Source: PALSA-612 sp963846915 (GTDB lineage Bacteria; Actinomycetota; Thermoleophilia; Gaiellales; Gaiellaceae). Taken from it: a DNA stretch of 64,000 nucleotides. The stretch spans positions 1,240,001 through 1,304,000 of the forward strand of contig CAWJXV010000009.1 of assembly GCA_963846915.1 (NCBI GenBank), written 5' to 3'. This document shows positions 51,014 through 59,895 of the stretch, in pieces (position 1 is the stretch's first letter; each line of letters starts with the position of its first letter). Under the pieces are notes generated by a model. It searched no databases. It worked only from the letters and a program-made list of their open reading frames with translations, and was not told the DNA's origin. The position numbers were made by a program, and so were the translations under genes.

Positions 51014-52366
51014 ATGACCGAGCGTGCTCACCTGGCGCGGCGCCTGAGCGGCGTCGCCGCAGGGCTCGTGCTCGTGTTCGCGGTCACGGGCGTGATCGAG
51101 CTCCTGAAGCCGCACGTGCCCGTCCTCAGCCTCGGCGTGCTCTACCTCTTCGCCGTGCTTCCGGTCGCCGTCTACTGGGGGCTGCCCTACTCGATCGCCG
51201 TCTCGGTCGAGAGCATGCTGGCCTTCAACTTCTTCTTCCTGCCGCCGCTCTACACGCTCACGCTCGCGGACTCCCGGAACTGGTTCGCGCTCGCCGTCTT
51301 CCTCGTCACGGCGGTGGTCGTGAGCGAGCTCGCCGCAGGTCTACGCCGCCGCGCGACCGAGTCTGCCCTGCTGGCCGAGATCGCGCAGTCGCTGCTCGCG
51401 CACGGGAGCCTCGAGGAGCAGCTCGAAGGTCTCTCACCCGAGGTCGCGCAGGCGCTGCAGGCCGATCGGGCACGGATCGAGCTTGGCCCCGGCTCGGAGG
51501 ACGGCGCGTATCCGCTCGTCGCCGGTACCAGGCGTGTGGGCTCGATCGAGCTCGAAGGCCAGCACGCCGGAACCGCGTCGGCGCGCCGGCGCCTACTCCC
51601 GGCGCTCGGCTCGCTCGTCGGGGTCGCGGTCGACCGTGAGCGGCTCGCGCGTGAAGCCGTCGAAGCCGAGGCGCTGCGGCGGAGCGACGCGCTCAAGACG
51701 GCCGTGCTGCGGGCGGTCAGCCACGACCTGCGCACGCCGCTGATGGCGATCCTGACCGCCGCCTCGGCGCTCTCCCGGCGCGATCTCGACCTCGAGTCGA
51801 GCGACCGCACCGAATTGCTCGGGACCATCCTCGTTGAGGCTGAGCGGCTCGATCGGCTGGTCGGCAACCTGCTCGACCTCTCGCGGCTGCAGGCAGGAGC
51901 GGTGCACCCCGAGCCTGCGCCATGGGCGATCGACGACCTCGTGGCGCAAGCGCTCGGGGAGGTGGGTGAACGCGCGGCGCGGGTCGAGGTCACACTGCCC
52001 GACGAGCCCGCGATTGCCCGGGTCGACGCGCCGCAGGTCGAGCGCGCGCTCGTCAACCTGATCGAGAACGCGCTCAAGTACTCGCCGGCGGACGAGCCCG
52101 TGCGCGTGCTCGTCGCGGTCCACGGGTCGTACGGCGTCGTCCGCGTGATCGACCACGGGCCCGGGATCGCGGGCGACGAAGCCGACCGGATCTTCGAGCC
52201 GTTCCACCGCGGGCGAAGCGCGGGCTCGGTTCGCGGCGCGGGCCTCGGGCTCGCGATCGCGCGCGGCTTCGTCGAGGCGAGCGGCGGGCGCGTCTGGGTC
52301 GAGTCGAGGGACGGCCAGGGCGCGACCTTCACGCTGGAGCTCCCGCTCGCCGAGTCCGTCTCGTGA
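51014..52366 (+). CDS. kdpD: KdpD-type membrane histidine kinase, C-terminal half only
   Basis: A 450-residue kinase corresponding to the C-terminal part of KdpD. It has the four-helix DUF4118 module (residues about 12-105: GVIELLKPHVPVLSLGVLYL, FNFFFLPPLYTLTLAD), a GAF-like spacer, HisKA with the phospho-His in RAVSHDLRTPLMAIL (near residue 237), and the ATPase domain (NLIENALKYSP, DHGPGIAGDE, GLGLAI). The N-terminal KdpD sensor and Usp regions are missing here and are encoded separately at 58807-59895. It overlaps kdpE by 4 nt. Senses potassium limitation or osmotic stress in the family. Confidence 0.92.
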   Translation: MTERAHLARRLSGVAAGLVLVFAVTGVIELLKPHVPVLSLGVLYLFAVLPVAVYWGLPYSIAVSVESMLAFNFFFLPPLYTLTLADSRNWFALAVFLVTAVVVSELAAGLRRRATESALLAEIAQSLLAHGSLEEQLEGLSPEVAQALQADRARIELGPGSEDGAYPLVAGTRRVGSIELEGQHAGTASARRRLLPALGSLVGVAVDRERLAREAVEAEALRRSDALKTAVLRAVSHDLRTPLMAILTAASALSRRDLDLESSDRTELLGTILVEAERLDRLVGNLLDLSRLQAGAVHPEPAPWAIDDLVAQALGEVGERAARVEVTLPDEPAIARVDAPQVERALVNLIENALKYSPADEPVRVLVAVHGSYGVVRVIDHGPGIAGDEADRIFEPFHRGRSAGSVRGAGLGLAIARGFVEASGGRVWVESRDGQGATFTLELPLAESVS

Positions 52367-53055
52367 CCGGGCCGCGCATTCTCGTCGTCGACGACGAGCA
52401 GCAGATCCTGCGCGCGCTGCGGACGAGCCTCCGTGCCGCCGGCTACGAGGTCGAGACCGCTGACACGGCGGAGGGAGCGCTGGCCGCCGCCGCCATGCGG
52501 CCCCCGGAGGCCGTGATCCTCGACCTCGTGCTGCCGGACGGGTCCGGCATCGACGTTTCCAGGGAGCTACGAACCTGGAGCTCGGCGCCAGTGATCGTGC
52601 TCTCGGCAGTGGGCGACGAGGCCGAGAAGGTGGCCGCGCTCGACGCCGGCGCGGACGACTACGTGACGAAGCCGGTCGGGATCGACGAGCTCCTCGCCCG
52701 GCTGCGCGCAGCCCTGCGACGGGCGGGGCCTCCCGGCGAGCCCGTGATCGCGGTCGGCGAGCTCGAGGTCGACCTCGAGCGTCGTGAAGTCCGCGTCTCC
52801 GGCTCCCGGGTGCATCTGACGCCGCACGAGTTCGACCTGCTGCGCTACCTAGCCCGCAACGAGGGCAAGCTGCTCACGCACCGGATGATCCTGCAGGAGG
52901 TCTGGGGCCCCGGCTACGGCGACTCGACGAACATCCTCCACGTGAACGTGTCGCAGCTGCGACGAAAGATCGAGCCCGATCCCGCCCGGCCGCGGTACCT
53001 GCTGACCGAGGCCGGGGTCGGCTACCGCCTCGTCGACCCTGCAAGCCGTGGCTAG
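52363..53055 (+). CDS. kdpE: KdpE response regulator
   Basis: A 230-residue OmpR/PhoB-type regulator. The receiver domain has DDEQQILRALRT, phospho-Asp 54 in VILDLVLPDGSG and Lys in DYVTKPVG. The winged-helix output has LTPHEFDLLRYLARNEGKLL and ILHVNVSQLRRKIEPDP. GTG 52363 overlaps the kinase stop (GTGA). It should activate the kdp genes that follow after 87 nt. Confidence 0.95.
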   Translation: MTGPRILVVDDEQQILRALRTSLRAAGYEVETADTAEGALAAAAMRPPEAVILDLVLPDGSGIDVSRELRTWSSAPVIVLSAVGDEAEKVAALDAGADDYVTKPVGIDELLARLRAALRRAGPPGEPVIAVGELEVDLERREVRVSGSRVHLTPHEFDLLRYLARNEGKLLTHRMILQEVWGPGYGDSTNILHVNVSQLRRKIEPDPARPRYLLTEAGVGYRLVDPASRG

Positions 53056-53142
53056 AGCCGAAACGGCGTCTTCAGAACTTCCGTAGACCGCCCGCGGGAA
53101 TCCTCAGACGGCATTCAGCCGGCGGGACCTAGCGTGGAGCGC

Positions 53143-53469
53143 ATGAGGGTCGCGAGGTATGTCGAGATCCCCTCCGTGCATCGGCGCCGGTCGCTGGAGC
53201 GGTCGCTGCGGAGGGTCCTGCGTAGCCTCGACCCGAAGCGTCTTCCGGGCGCCTCGCCGCTGAACCGGCGCGGCCTGTGGCTGTACGAGCCCGAGCTCCG
53301 GACCCTCGCGAGCCGGGTCGGCGACCTCGACCGGCCCGCGTCCAGCTACGGGCTCCAGCTCGTGCAAAACCTCCTGACCGACGCAGGCGGGCCGCTCTAC
53401 GACCGCGCGCGCATCGACGAGGTGCCGGAGACGGTGCGGCAGATCCTCGTCGCTCTGGACGGCCGCTGA
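53143..53469 (+). CDS. hypothetical protein of the kdp locus, related to 58013-58687
   Basis: A 108-residue soluble protein: an Arg-rich amphipathic start (RRRSLERSLRRVLRSLDPKR) and a conserved-looking part LNRRGLWLYEPELRTLASRV, GDLDRPASSYG, LVQNLL and PETVRQILVALDGR. The same pattern (PLNR-G, GD..P.S..G, LL.D, PLY, ALD) ends the product of 58013-58687, so the two are paralogous in this part. TAGCGT at 53130-53135 precedes ATG 53143 by 7 nt. Function unknown; position suggests a role with Kdp. Confidence 0.65.
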   Translation: MRVARYVEIPSVHRRRSLERSLRRVLRSLDPKRLPGASPLNRRGLWLYEPELRTLASRVGDLDRPASSYGLQLVQNLLTDAGGPLYDRARIDEVPETVRQILVALDGR

Positions 53470-53552
53470 TGTACGACGTCGCCGCAATCGCGATCGCGCT
53501 CGCCTGCTTCGCAGTCATCTTCGCGCTCATCTACGTCCTGGACCGCGTCTGA
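53469..53552 (+). CDS. 27-residue single-span membrane peptide of the kdp operon
   Basis: ATG 53469 overlaps the preceding stop; the peptide MYDVAAIAIALACFAVIFAL plus IYVLDRV is one transmembrane helix. It ends at TGA 53550-53552, which overlaps the next small gene. Such tiny ORFs before kdpF occur in actinobacterial kdp operons; it may assist or duplicate KdpF. Confidence 0.65.
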   Translation: MYDVAAIAIALACFAVIFALIYVLDRV

Positions 53553-53641
53553 TGTCGGCGAGCGACGCATTCGGGCTCGCGGTCTCGCTGCTGATCCTGG
53601 TCTACCTGGTCTACGCGCTCTTCCGCGGCGAGAGGCTCTAG
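53552..53641 (+). CDS. kdpF: KdpF small subunit
   Basis: 29 residues, one helix: MSASDAFGLAVSLLILVYLV then YALFRGERL. The LVYLVYAL-R-GE/PERL ending is the KdpF signature. It stabilises the KdpABC complex in the membrane. kdpA begins at the next base. Confidence 0.88.
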   Translation: MSASDAFGLAVSLLILVYLVYALFRGERL

Positions 53642-55342
53642 ATGGGTCTTCAAGGCCCGCTGCAAGTTCTCGTATACGTGATCGTCCTGATCGCGCTCGC
53701 GTATCCGCTCGGCATGTACATGGCGCGGATCTACAGCACGCTCGGCGCGCCGCGCATCCTGCGCGCGATCGAGGCCTTCTTCTACCGGCTCGTCCGCACC
53801 GACCCGCGCAAGGAGCAGGACTGGAAGAGCTACGGCTTCACGGTCGTCGTCTTCAGCATTCTCTTCTCGGGGGTCGTCTACGCGTTCCAGCGCCTGCAGG
53901 GGCACCTGTTCCTGAACCCGGACAACCTCAAGGGCGTCCCGGCGCACCTGGCGCTGAACACGACCGCCAGCTTCGTGACGAACACGAACTGGCAGTACTA
54001 CGGCGGCGAGTACACGATGTCGTACCTGACGCAGATGGCGGCGCTGGCCGTCCAGCAGTACGTATCGGCCGCCGTCGGGATCGCCGTGCTGGTGGCCGTG
54101 ATCCGGGGCATCGCCCGTCGGACCAGCAGCGAACTCGGCAACTTCTGGGCCGACCTCTACCGGACGCTCGTCTATGTCCTGCTGCCGCTGTCGCTGATCC
54201 TCGCCGTGATCCTCGTCTCCCAGGGCGTGCCGCAGACGTTCAACGGCGCCGCCAGCGCGCACACGGTCGAGGGAGCGACGCAGCTGATCGCCCGCGGTCC
54301 GGTCGCGCTGATGATCGCGATCAAGCAGCTCGGGACGAACGGCGGCGGCTTCTACAACTCGAACTCGTCCGTACCGTTCGAGAACCCGAACGGGATCACG
54401 AACTTCTTCGAGATGATCGCGATCCTGCTGATCCCGGCCGCGTGCGTCTTCATGTTCGGGAGGATGGTGCTGGCGCGCCGGCATGCCGTGGCGGTGCTCG
54501 CCGCGATGCTGATCGTGTTCGCGATCGGCGTCGGCGTCAACTACCCGGCCGAGCAGCACGGCTCGGCGGTGCTGCGCTCGTCCGGCGTGAACCTCACGAA
54601 CAGCTCTGGCCAGTCGGGCGGGAACATGCAGGACAAGGAGGTGCGGTTCGGGATCGCCTCGACGGCGATCTGGACGACCGCGACCTCGGACGCCTCGAAC
54701 GGCTCGGTCAACGGCGGCTTCGACGCGCAGACGCCCGCGGGCGGCGCCGTGCCGCTCATCAACCTGTTCCTCGGCGAGGTGATCTTCGGCGGGGTCGGGT
54801 CAGGCCTGTACGGGATGTTCTTCTACATCGTCATCGCCATCTTCGTCGCAGGGCTGATGGTGGGCCGAACGCCCGAATGGCTGGGCAAGAAGATCGAGGC
54901 GAGAGAGATCAAATACGCCGCGCTCGGCGCGCTCTTCGTCCCGACGATGGTGCTGACCATGGCAGCGGTCGCGATCGTGACGAAGGCCGGCCTCGCGTCG
55001 ATCTTCAACCCCGGTGTCCACGGTTTCACGGAGACGCTGTACGCCTACGACTCGCAGTCGAACAACAACGGCAGCGCCTTCGCCGGCTACGGGCTGACGA
55101 ACTTCTCCGCCGAGTTCGGCACCGTGGCGCTCTACCTGGGCCGCTTCGTGCCGATGCTCGCTGCGCTCGCGCTCGCCGGCTCGATCGCGAAGAAGAAGAT
55201 CGTCCCGGCCTCGGCCGGCACGTTCCGCACCGACGGCGCCACGTTCGTCGTGCTCCTCGTCGGGGTGATCGCGCTGACCGCCGGCCTGATGATCCTGCCT
55301 GCGCTGACCTTGGGGCCGATCGTCGAAGGGCTGATGCACTGA
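53642..55342 (+). CDS. kdpA: KdpA potassium-translocating subunit
   Basis: A 566-residue membrane subunit that holds the potassium selectivity filter. About ten helices are visible, with filter loops such as ASFVTNTNWQYYGGE, KQLGTNGGGFYNSNSSVPFENP and FNPGVHGFTETLYAYDS. Length is typical of KdpA. Its TGA overlaps the ATG of kdpC. Confidence 0.96.
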   Translation: MGLQGPLQVLVYVIVLIALAYPLGMYMARIYSTLGAPRILRAIEAFFYRLVRTDPRKEQDWKSYGFTVVVFSILFSGVVYAFQRLQGHLFLNPDNLKGVPAHLALNTTASFVTNTNWQYYGGEYTMSYLTQMAALAVQQYVSAAVGIAVLVAVIRGIARRTSSELGNFWADLYRTLVYVLLPLSLILAVILVSQGVPQTFNGAASAHTVEGATQLIARGPVALMIAIKQLGTNGGGFYNSNSSVPFENPNGITNFFEMIAILLIPAACVFMFGRMVLARRHAVAVLAAMLIVFAIGVGVNYPAEQHGSAVLRSSGVNLTNSSGQSGGNMQDKEVRFGIASTAIWTTATSDASNGSVNGGFDAQTPAGGAVPLINLFLGEVIFGGVGSGLYGMFFYIVIAIFVAGLMVGRTPEWLGKKIEAREIKYAALGALFVPTMVLTMAAVAIVTKAGLASIFNPGVHGFTETLYAYDSQSNNNGSAFAGYGLTNFSAEFGTVALYLGRFVPMLAALALAGSIAKKKIVPASAGTFRTDGATFVVLLVGVIALTAGLMILPALTLGPIVEGLMH

Positions 55343-55941
55343 TGGACAAGGTCGTGCGCAGCGTCGTCAGCTCCGTGATCGCGATCGTCGTGATCACGCT
55401 CGTGTTCGGCTTCGCCTTCCCGGCCCTGATGACCGGCTTCTCGCAGCTGGCTTTCGACCACGAGGCGAACGGCAGCCTGATCACGAAGAACGGCAAGGTC
55501 ATCGGCTCGGAGCTCGCCGCGCAGGGGTTCACGAAGCCGCAGTACTTCCACGAGCGGCCGTCGGCGACGGCGCCTCCGTACAACGCCGACGGGACAACCT
55601 TCTCGAACCTCGGCCCGACGAGCTCCGCGCTCCAGAAGCAGGTGCGCGACGCGATCGCCGCGATTCTCAAGCTCGAGGGGCCGTACAACCCGGGTCTGAC
55701 GGTCCACGGCATCCCCGTCGACGCCGTCACCACCTCCGGCTCCGGGATCGACCCCGACATCACGCCCGCCTACGCACAGCTCCAGTCGCGGCGCGTCGCC
55801 GCGGTCAGGCACATGAGCCTCGACCAGGTGAAGAAGCTCGTCTCCGACAACACGGACGAGCGCTCGCTCGGCTTCTTCGGCGAGCCGGGCGTGAACGTCC
55901 TGAAGCTCAACCTCGCACTCGACAAGGCCCAGGGGAAGTAG
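55342..55941 (+). CDS. kdpC: KdpC assembly and activity subunit
   Basis: A 199-residue protein with one N-terminal helix (VVSSVIAIVVITLVFGFAFPALM) and an extracytoplasmic domain containing YFHERPSATAPPYNADG and the SGSGIDPDITPAYAQLQ motif of KdpC. It comes directly between kdpA and kdpB; usual order places it last. ATG 55342 overlaps the kdpA stop. Confidence 0.95.
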   Translation: MDKVVRSVVSSVIAIVVITLVFGFAFPALMTGFSQLAFDHEANGSLITKNGKVIGSELAAQGFTKPQYFHERPSATAPPYNADGTTFSNLGPTSSALQKQVRDAIAAILKLEGPYNPGLTVHGIPVDAVTTSGSGIDPDITPAYAQLQSRRVAAVRHMSLDQVKKLVSDNTDERSLGFFGEPGVNVLKLNLALDKAQGK

Positions 55942-58002
55942 ATGGCGCGCCGGGATACGAACATCTTCGAGCCGGAGATCGTCAAGCAGGCGATCCGCGA
56001 CGCGTTCCCGAAGCTCGACCCGCGGAGCCAGGTCAAGAACCCGGTGATGTTCATCGTCGAGATCGGCAGCGTGATCACGACGGTCATCTTCTTCCTCGAC
56101 ATCGCGCGGGGGACGACGTTCCAGCTCTGGTTCGTCGCGTCGATCGCTGTCTGGCTCTGGCTGACGGTGCTGTTCGCGAACTTCGCCGAGGCGATCGCCG
56201 AAGGGCGCGGCAAGGCGCAGGCGAACGCCCTGCGTGCGACCCGGACGACGACCGTCGCGAAGCGCCGCACGGAGAGCGGCGGGATCGAGGACGTGCCGGC
56301 GCCGGAGCTCCAGAGGGGCGACATCGTCGTCGTCGTCGCCGGCGAGATCATCCCCGCAGACGGCGAGATCATCGAAGGCGTCGGCTCGGTGGACGAGTCG
56401 GCGATCACGGGCGAGTCGGCGCCGGTGATCCGCGAGGCCGGCGGGGACCGCTCCGCCGTGACGGGTGGGACGCGCCTGCTCTCGGACCAGCTCGTGATCG
56501 AGGTCACGCAGGAGCCCGGCAAGTCGTTCCTGGACAGGATGATCGCGCTCGTCGAGGGAGCCGAGCGGCGGAAGACCCCGAACGAGATCGCGCTCAACAT
56601 CCTGCTCGCGGGGCTCACGATCACGTTCCTGGCCGCGGTCGTGACGCTGCAGCCGTACGCGATCTATGCCGGCTCGCCGCAATCGCAGACCGTCCTCATC
56701 GCGCTCCTCGTCGCGCTGATCCCGACCACGATCGGAGCGCTGCTCTCTGCGATCGGCATCGCCGGGATGGACAGGCTCGTCCAGCGCAACGTGCTCGCCA
56801 TGTCGGGCCGCGCCGTCGAGGCCGCCGGCGACGTCGACGTGCTGCTGCTCGACAAGACCGGCACGATCACGCTCGGCAACCGTCAGGCCTCCGAGTTCGT
56901 GCCCGTGGACGGCGTCGGCGACGTCGAGCTCGCCGAGGTGGCACAGCTCGCGTCCCTCGCCGACGAGACGCCGGAGGGCCGCTCGATCGTCATCCTCGCC
57001 AAGGAGCGCTACGGGCTCCGCGGCCGCGAGCTCGGTCCGCACGAGGCGACCTTCATCCCCTTCTCGGCCACCACGCGCATGAGCGGCGTCGACCTCGACG
57101 GCCGCCAGCTGCGCAAGGGCGCCGCGGACGCCGTGAAGCGTTTCGTCGAGGAGCAGGGCGGTCGCCCCCCCGCCCGCCTCGACGAGGAGGTCGACAAGAT
57201 CGCGCGCTCCGGCGGCACGCCGCTCGTGGTCTCTCAGGACAACTGGATCCTCGGCGTCATCCACCTCAAGGACATCGTCAAGGGCGGCATGAACGAGCGC
57301 TTCGACGAGCTGCGCAAGATGGGCATCCGCACGGTGATGATCACCGGCGACAACCGCGTCACCGCGGCCGTCATCGCCCAGGAGGCAGGCGTCGACGACT
57401 TCCTCGCCGAGGCGACACCGGAGAACAAGCTCGCGCTGATCAAGGACGAGCAGGGCAAGGGCCGCATGGTCGCGATGACCGGTGACGGCACGAACGACGC
57501 GCCGGCGCTTGCGCAGGCCGACGTCGGCGTGGCCATGAACACCGGTACGTCTGCGGCCAAGGAGGCCGGCAACATGGTCGACCTCGACTCGAACCCGACG
57601 AAGCTGATCGAGATCGTCGAGGTCGCGAAGCAGCAGCTGATCACCCGCGGCGCGCTGACCACGTTCTCGATCGCAAACGACGTCGCCAAGTACTTCGCGA
57701 TCCTGCCGGCGATGTTCGCGTTCACCTACGCAGCCCATCCCGGCGAGCGTGGGCCTCTGGACGCCCTGAACATCATGCACCTCGGAACACCCAAGAGCGC
57801 CATCCTCTCCGCCGTCATCTTCAACGCGCTGATCATCCCTGCGCTGATCCCGCTCGCCCTTCGCGGCGTCAAGTTCCGGGCGATCGGCGCGACGGCCCTG
57901 CTGCGCCGGAACCTGCTCATCTACGGGCTCGGCGGCGTGATCCTGCCGTTCATGGGGATCAAGCTGATCGACCTGCTCGTGCACAACGTGTTCGGCGCCT
58001 AG
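55942..58002 (+). CDS. kdpB: KdpB P-type ATPase subunit
   Basis: A 686-residue P-type ATPase. TGESAPVIR is the actuator motif, LLLDKTGTITLGNRQA carries the phosphorylated Asp (near residue 305), FSATTRMSG and KGAADAVKRF are in the nucleotide domain, and MITGDNRVTAAVIAQEAG and GDGTNDAPALAQADVGVAM complete the P domain. The membrane helices frame these. It begins immediately after kdpC. Confidence 0.96.
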   Translation: MARRDTNIFEPEIVKQAIRDAFPKLDPRSQVKNPVMFIVEIGSVITTVIFFLDIARGTTFQLWFVASIAVWLWLTVLFANFAEAIAEGRGKAQANALRATRTTTVAKRRTESGGIEDVPAPELQRGDIVVVVAGEIIPADGEIIEGVGSVDESAITGESAPVIREAGGDRSAVTGGTRLLSDQLVIEVTQEPGKSFLDRMIALVEGAERRKTPNEIALNILLAGLTITFLAAVVTLQPYAIYAGSPQSQTVLIALLVALIPTTIGALLSAIGIAGMDRLVQRNVLAMSGRAVEAAGDVDVLLLDKTGTITLGNRQASEFVPVDGVGDVELAEVAQLASLADETPEGRSIVILAKERYGLRGRELGPHEATFIPFSATTRMSGVDLDGRQLRKGAADAVKRFVEEQGGRPPARLDEEVDKIARSGGTPLVVSQDNWILGVIHLKDIVKGGMNERFDELRKMGIRTVMITGDNRVTAAVIAQEAGVDDFLAEATPENKLALIKDEQGKGRMVAMTGDGTNDAPALAQADVGVAMNTGTSAAKEAGNMVDLDSNPTKLIEIVEVAKQQLITRGALTTFSIANDVAKYFAILPAMFAFTYAAHPGERGPLDALNIMHLGTPKSAILSAVIFNALIIPALIPLALRGVKFRAIGATALLRRNLLIYGLGGVILPFMGIKLIDLLVHNVFGA

Positions 58003-58012
58003 CGGAGCTCGC

Positions 58013-58687
58013 ATGTCCAACGACCTGCGGAAGCTGTTCGGAGGCCACGCGGAAGCCGGGGGGACGGGATCGACCGCAGAAACCGTTCGGCACGATCACG
58101 TTCGTCCGGGTCGTGAGGTCTTCCGGCCGCCGCACGTCCTCCGCGCAACGCTCCTCGTCCCGATTCCCTGCGCCGCCCCGCTCGTCCTCTGGGAGACCGG
58201 GGCGATCCCGGCCGCATCGGCGATCGTGAGCGGCGCCGTGCTGGCAGTCATGGCCGGGGGTCATGTCGGCCACCTGCGCTTCGACCTCTGGCGCTGCCGG
58301 CGCCTCGCCGACCGGCTGCTCCTCACGCACCCGCGGGGGCGGGTGTCGTCGGCGCTCGCGGATTGGCGCGCCGCGGAGCTCACCTCGGAGCGCGCACGCC
58401 GAAATCTCGCGGGCTGGGTGCACGACCTGATCCGCGAGACCGACCGGCGCGCCCGCCCGCGCTGGACACCCCTGAACCGCGGGGCGGCGCGGCAGAGCCT
58501 GTTCCTCCTGCGCCGGCTCGAGCAGAGGCTCGGCGACCCATCCCACCCGATCTCTCCTCGCGGGATGCTGGTCGTGCGCGCGCTGCTGTCGGACGGGACG
58601 AGGAGCCCGCTCTACCGCTTGGATCGCGCCGAGCACCTCCCCGATGCCCTGGCCGAGGCTCTGGCCGCGCTCGATGTTCCGCGATGA
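58013..58687 (+). CDS. hypothetical membrane protein of the kdp locus
   Basis: A 224-residue protein with two hydrophobic stretches (RATLLVPIPCAAPLVLWETG and IVSGAVLAVMAGGHVGHLRF) and a C-terminal cytosolic part related to the 53143-53469 product (PLNRGAARQSLFLLRRLEQR, GDPSHPISPRGM, LLSDGTRSPLY, AEALAALDVPR). It lies 10 nt after kdpB and overlaps the next tiny gene. Function unknown; conserved placement around kdpFACB suggests a Kdp accessory. Confidence 0.65.
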   Translation: MSNDLRKLFGGHAEAGGTGSTAETVRHDHVRPGREVFRPPHVLRATLLVPIPCAAPLVLWETGAIPAASAIVSGAVLAVMAGGHVGHLRFDLWRCRRLADRLLLTHPRGRVSSALADWRAAELTSERARRNLAGWVHDLIRETDRRARPRWTPLNRGAARQSLFLLRRLEQRLGDPSHPISPRGMLVVRALLSDGTRSPLYRLDRAEHLPDALAEALAALDVPR

Positions 58688-58794
58688 GCGCCCAGGCCGG
58701 CGGACAGCTCGTCGCCGTGGTCCTGCTCACGAGCGGGCTGCCGATCCTGCCCGCGCTCAGCCGCCAGCCTATCGTCGAAAGACTCGCCCACTAG
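58684..58794 (+). CDS. 36-residue membrane peptide
   Basis: ATG 58684 overlaps the preceding stop (ATGA). The peptide has one hydrophobic segment (LVAVVLLTSGLPILPAL) and a short charged tail ending at TAG 58792-58794. Composition and coupling argue for a real small gene, but no family is known. Confidence 0.45.
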   Translation: MSAQAGGQLVAVVLLTSGLPILPALSRQPIVERLAH

Positions 58795-58806
58795 GGTGGC
58801 GGAGAG

Positions 58807-59895
58807 ATGCGCGGCCGCTATCGGATCCTGCTGGGAATGGCCCCCGGCGTCGGGAAGACCTACCGGATGCTGCAGGAGGGGCGGCAGGCGAAGGCGGAGG
58901 GTCGTGACGTGGTGATCGGCTATCTCGAGCCGCACGACCGGCCGGAGACGGCGGGGCTCGCCGAAGGGCTCGAGACGGTGTCGCGTCTGCGGGCTGCGCA
59001 CGGTGGGCTCGACCTCGAGGAGATGGACGTCGACGCGGTGATCGCCCGCGCGCCCGGGCTCGCGCTGATCGACGAGCTCGCGCACACGAACGCTCCCGGA
59101 TCGCTGCACGAGAAGCGTTTCGAGGACATCGAGGACGTGCTCGCGGCAGGCATCGACGTGATCTCGACCGTGAACATCCAGCACCTCGAGAGCCTGAACG
59201 ACTCTATCTTCGAGCTCACGACCGTGCGCGTCCGCGAGACGTTCCCTGACCGGATCCTCGACGAGGCCGACGAGGTGGTGCTCGTGGACCTCAGCCCCGA
59301 GTCGCTCCAGGACCGCATGCGGGCCGGCAAGGTCTACAAGCTGGATCGCGCCGAGGTCGCGCTGCAGAACTTCTTCAAGCTCGATAACCTCGGCGCGCTG
59401 CGGGAGCTGGCGCTGCGTGAGTTGGCCGAGGACGTCGAGGCGAGGCGGCGGCCGGCGCTGCTCGATCCGCTCAGCCAGCAGGCGGTCGCGGAGCGCGTGC
59501 TGGCGCTGGTCGAGCCGCAGCCGAAGTCGCAACGGATCATCCGGCGCGCCTGGCGCTCCGCGCAGAGACTGGGCGCCGAGATCGACGCGATCTGGGTGCG
59601 GAAGCCGGGGAGGGAGCCGACCGAGGAGGAGGCGACGCAGCTGGCCGCGCTCCGGCGGCTCTCCTCGATGCTCGGCGTGCACTTCCTCGAGTTGGAGGGC
59701 GACGACCTCGTCGAGGCGGTGAAGCGCTTCGCGCACGAGCGCGGCTCGACCTACATCATCGTCGGCACCCCCGACGAGCGGCGACGCGTCGAGATCCTGC
59801 GTGGCTCGCTGCTCTCGCGCATGGTCCGTGAGCTTCCCGGCATCGACATCCGCGTGGTCACCGATCGTGCGCTGAGAGAGGGAGTGTCGGAGTGA
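58807..59895 (+). CDS. KdpD N-terminal sensor protein (separate gene)
   Basis: A 362-residue soluble protein corresponding to the KdpD sensor region. GMAPGVGKTYRMLQEG is its Walker A, LALIDELAHTNAPGS its Walker B, and the following IDVISTVNIQHLESLND, ETFPDRILDEADEVVLVDLS and KVYKLDRAEVALQNFFKLDN blocks are diagnostic. Residues about 235-355 are a Usp-like domain ending VVTDRAL. In most bacteria this is fused to the kinase; here the kinase half is at 51014-52366, so the two may form a complex. ATG 58807 follows TAGGGT at 58792-58797. Confidence 0.92.
   Translation: MRGRYRILLGMAPGVGKTYRMLQEGRQAKAEGRDVVIGYLEPHDRPETAGLAEGLETVSRLRAAHGGLDLEEMDVDAVIARAPGLALIDELAHTNAPGSLHEKRFEDIEDVLAAGIDVISTVNIQHLESLNDSIFELTTVRVRETFPDRILDEADEVVLVDLSPESLQDRMRAGKVYKLDRAEVALQNFFKLDNLGALRELALRELAEDVEARRRPALLDPLSQQAVAERVLALVEPQPKSQRIIRRAWRSAQRLGAEIDAIWVRKPGREPTEEEATQLAALRRLSSMLGVHFLELEGDDLVEAVKRFAHERGSTYIIVGTPDERRRVEILRGSLLSRMVRELPGIDIRVVTDRALREGVSE

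Noticed and set aside
55132..58020. A 962-codon open frame on the minus strand opposite kdpA, kdpC and kdpB
   Set aside because: It is antisense to well-supported kdp genes and its product is Arg/Asp/Glu-rich low-complexity sequence, typical of antisense frames in GC-rich DNA.
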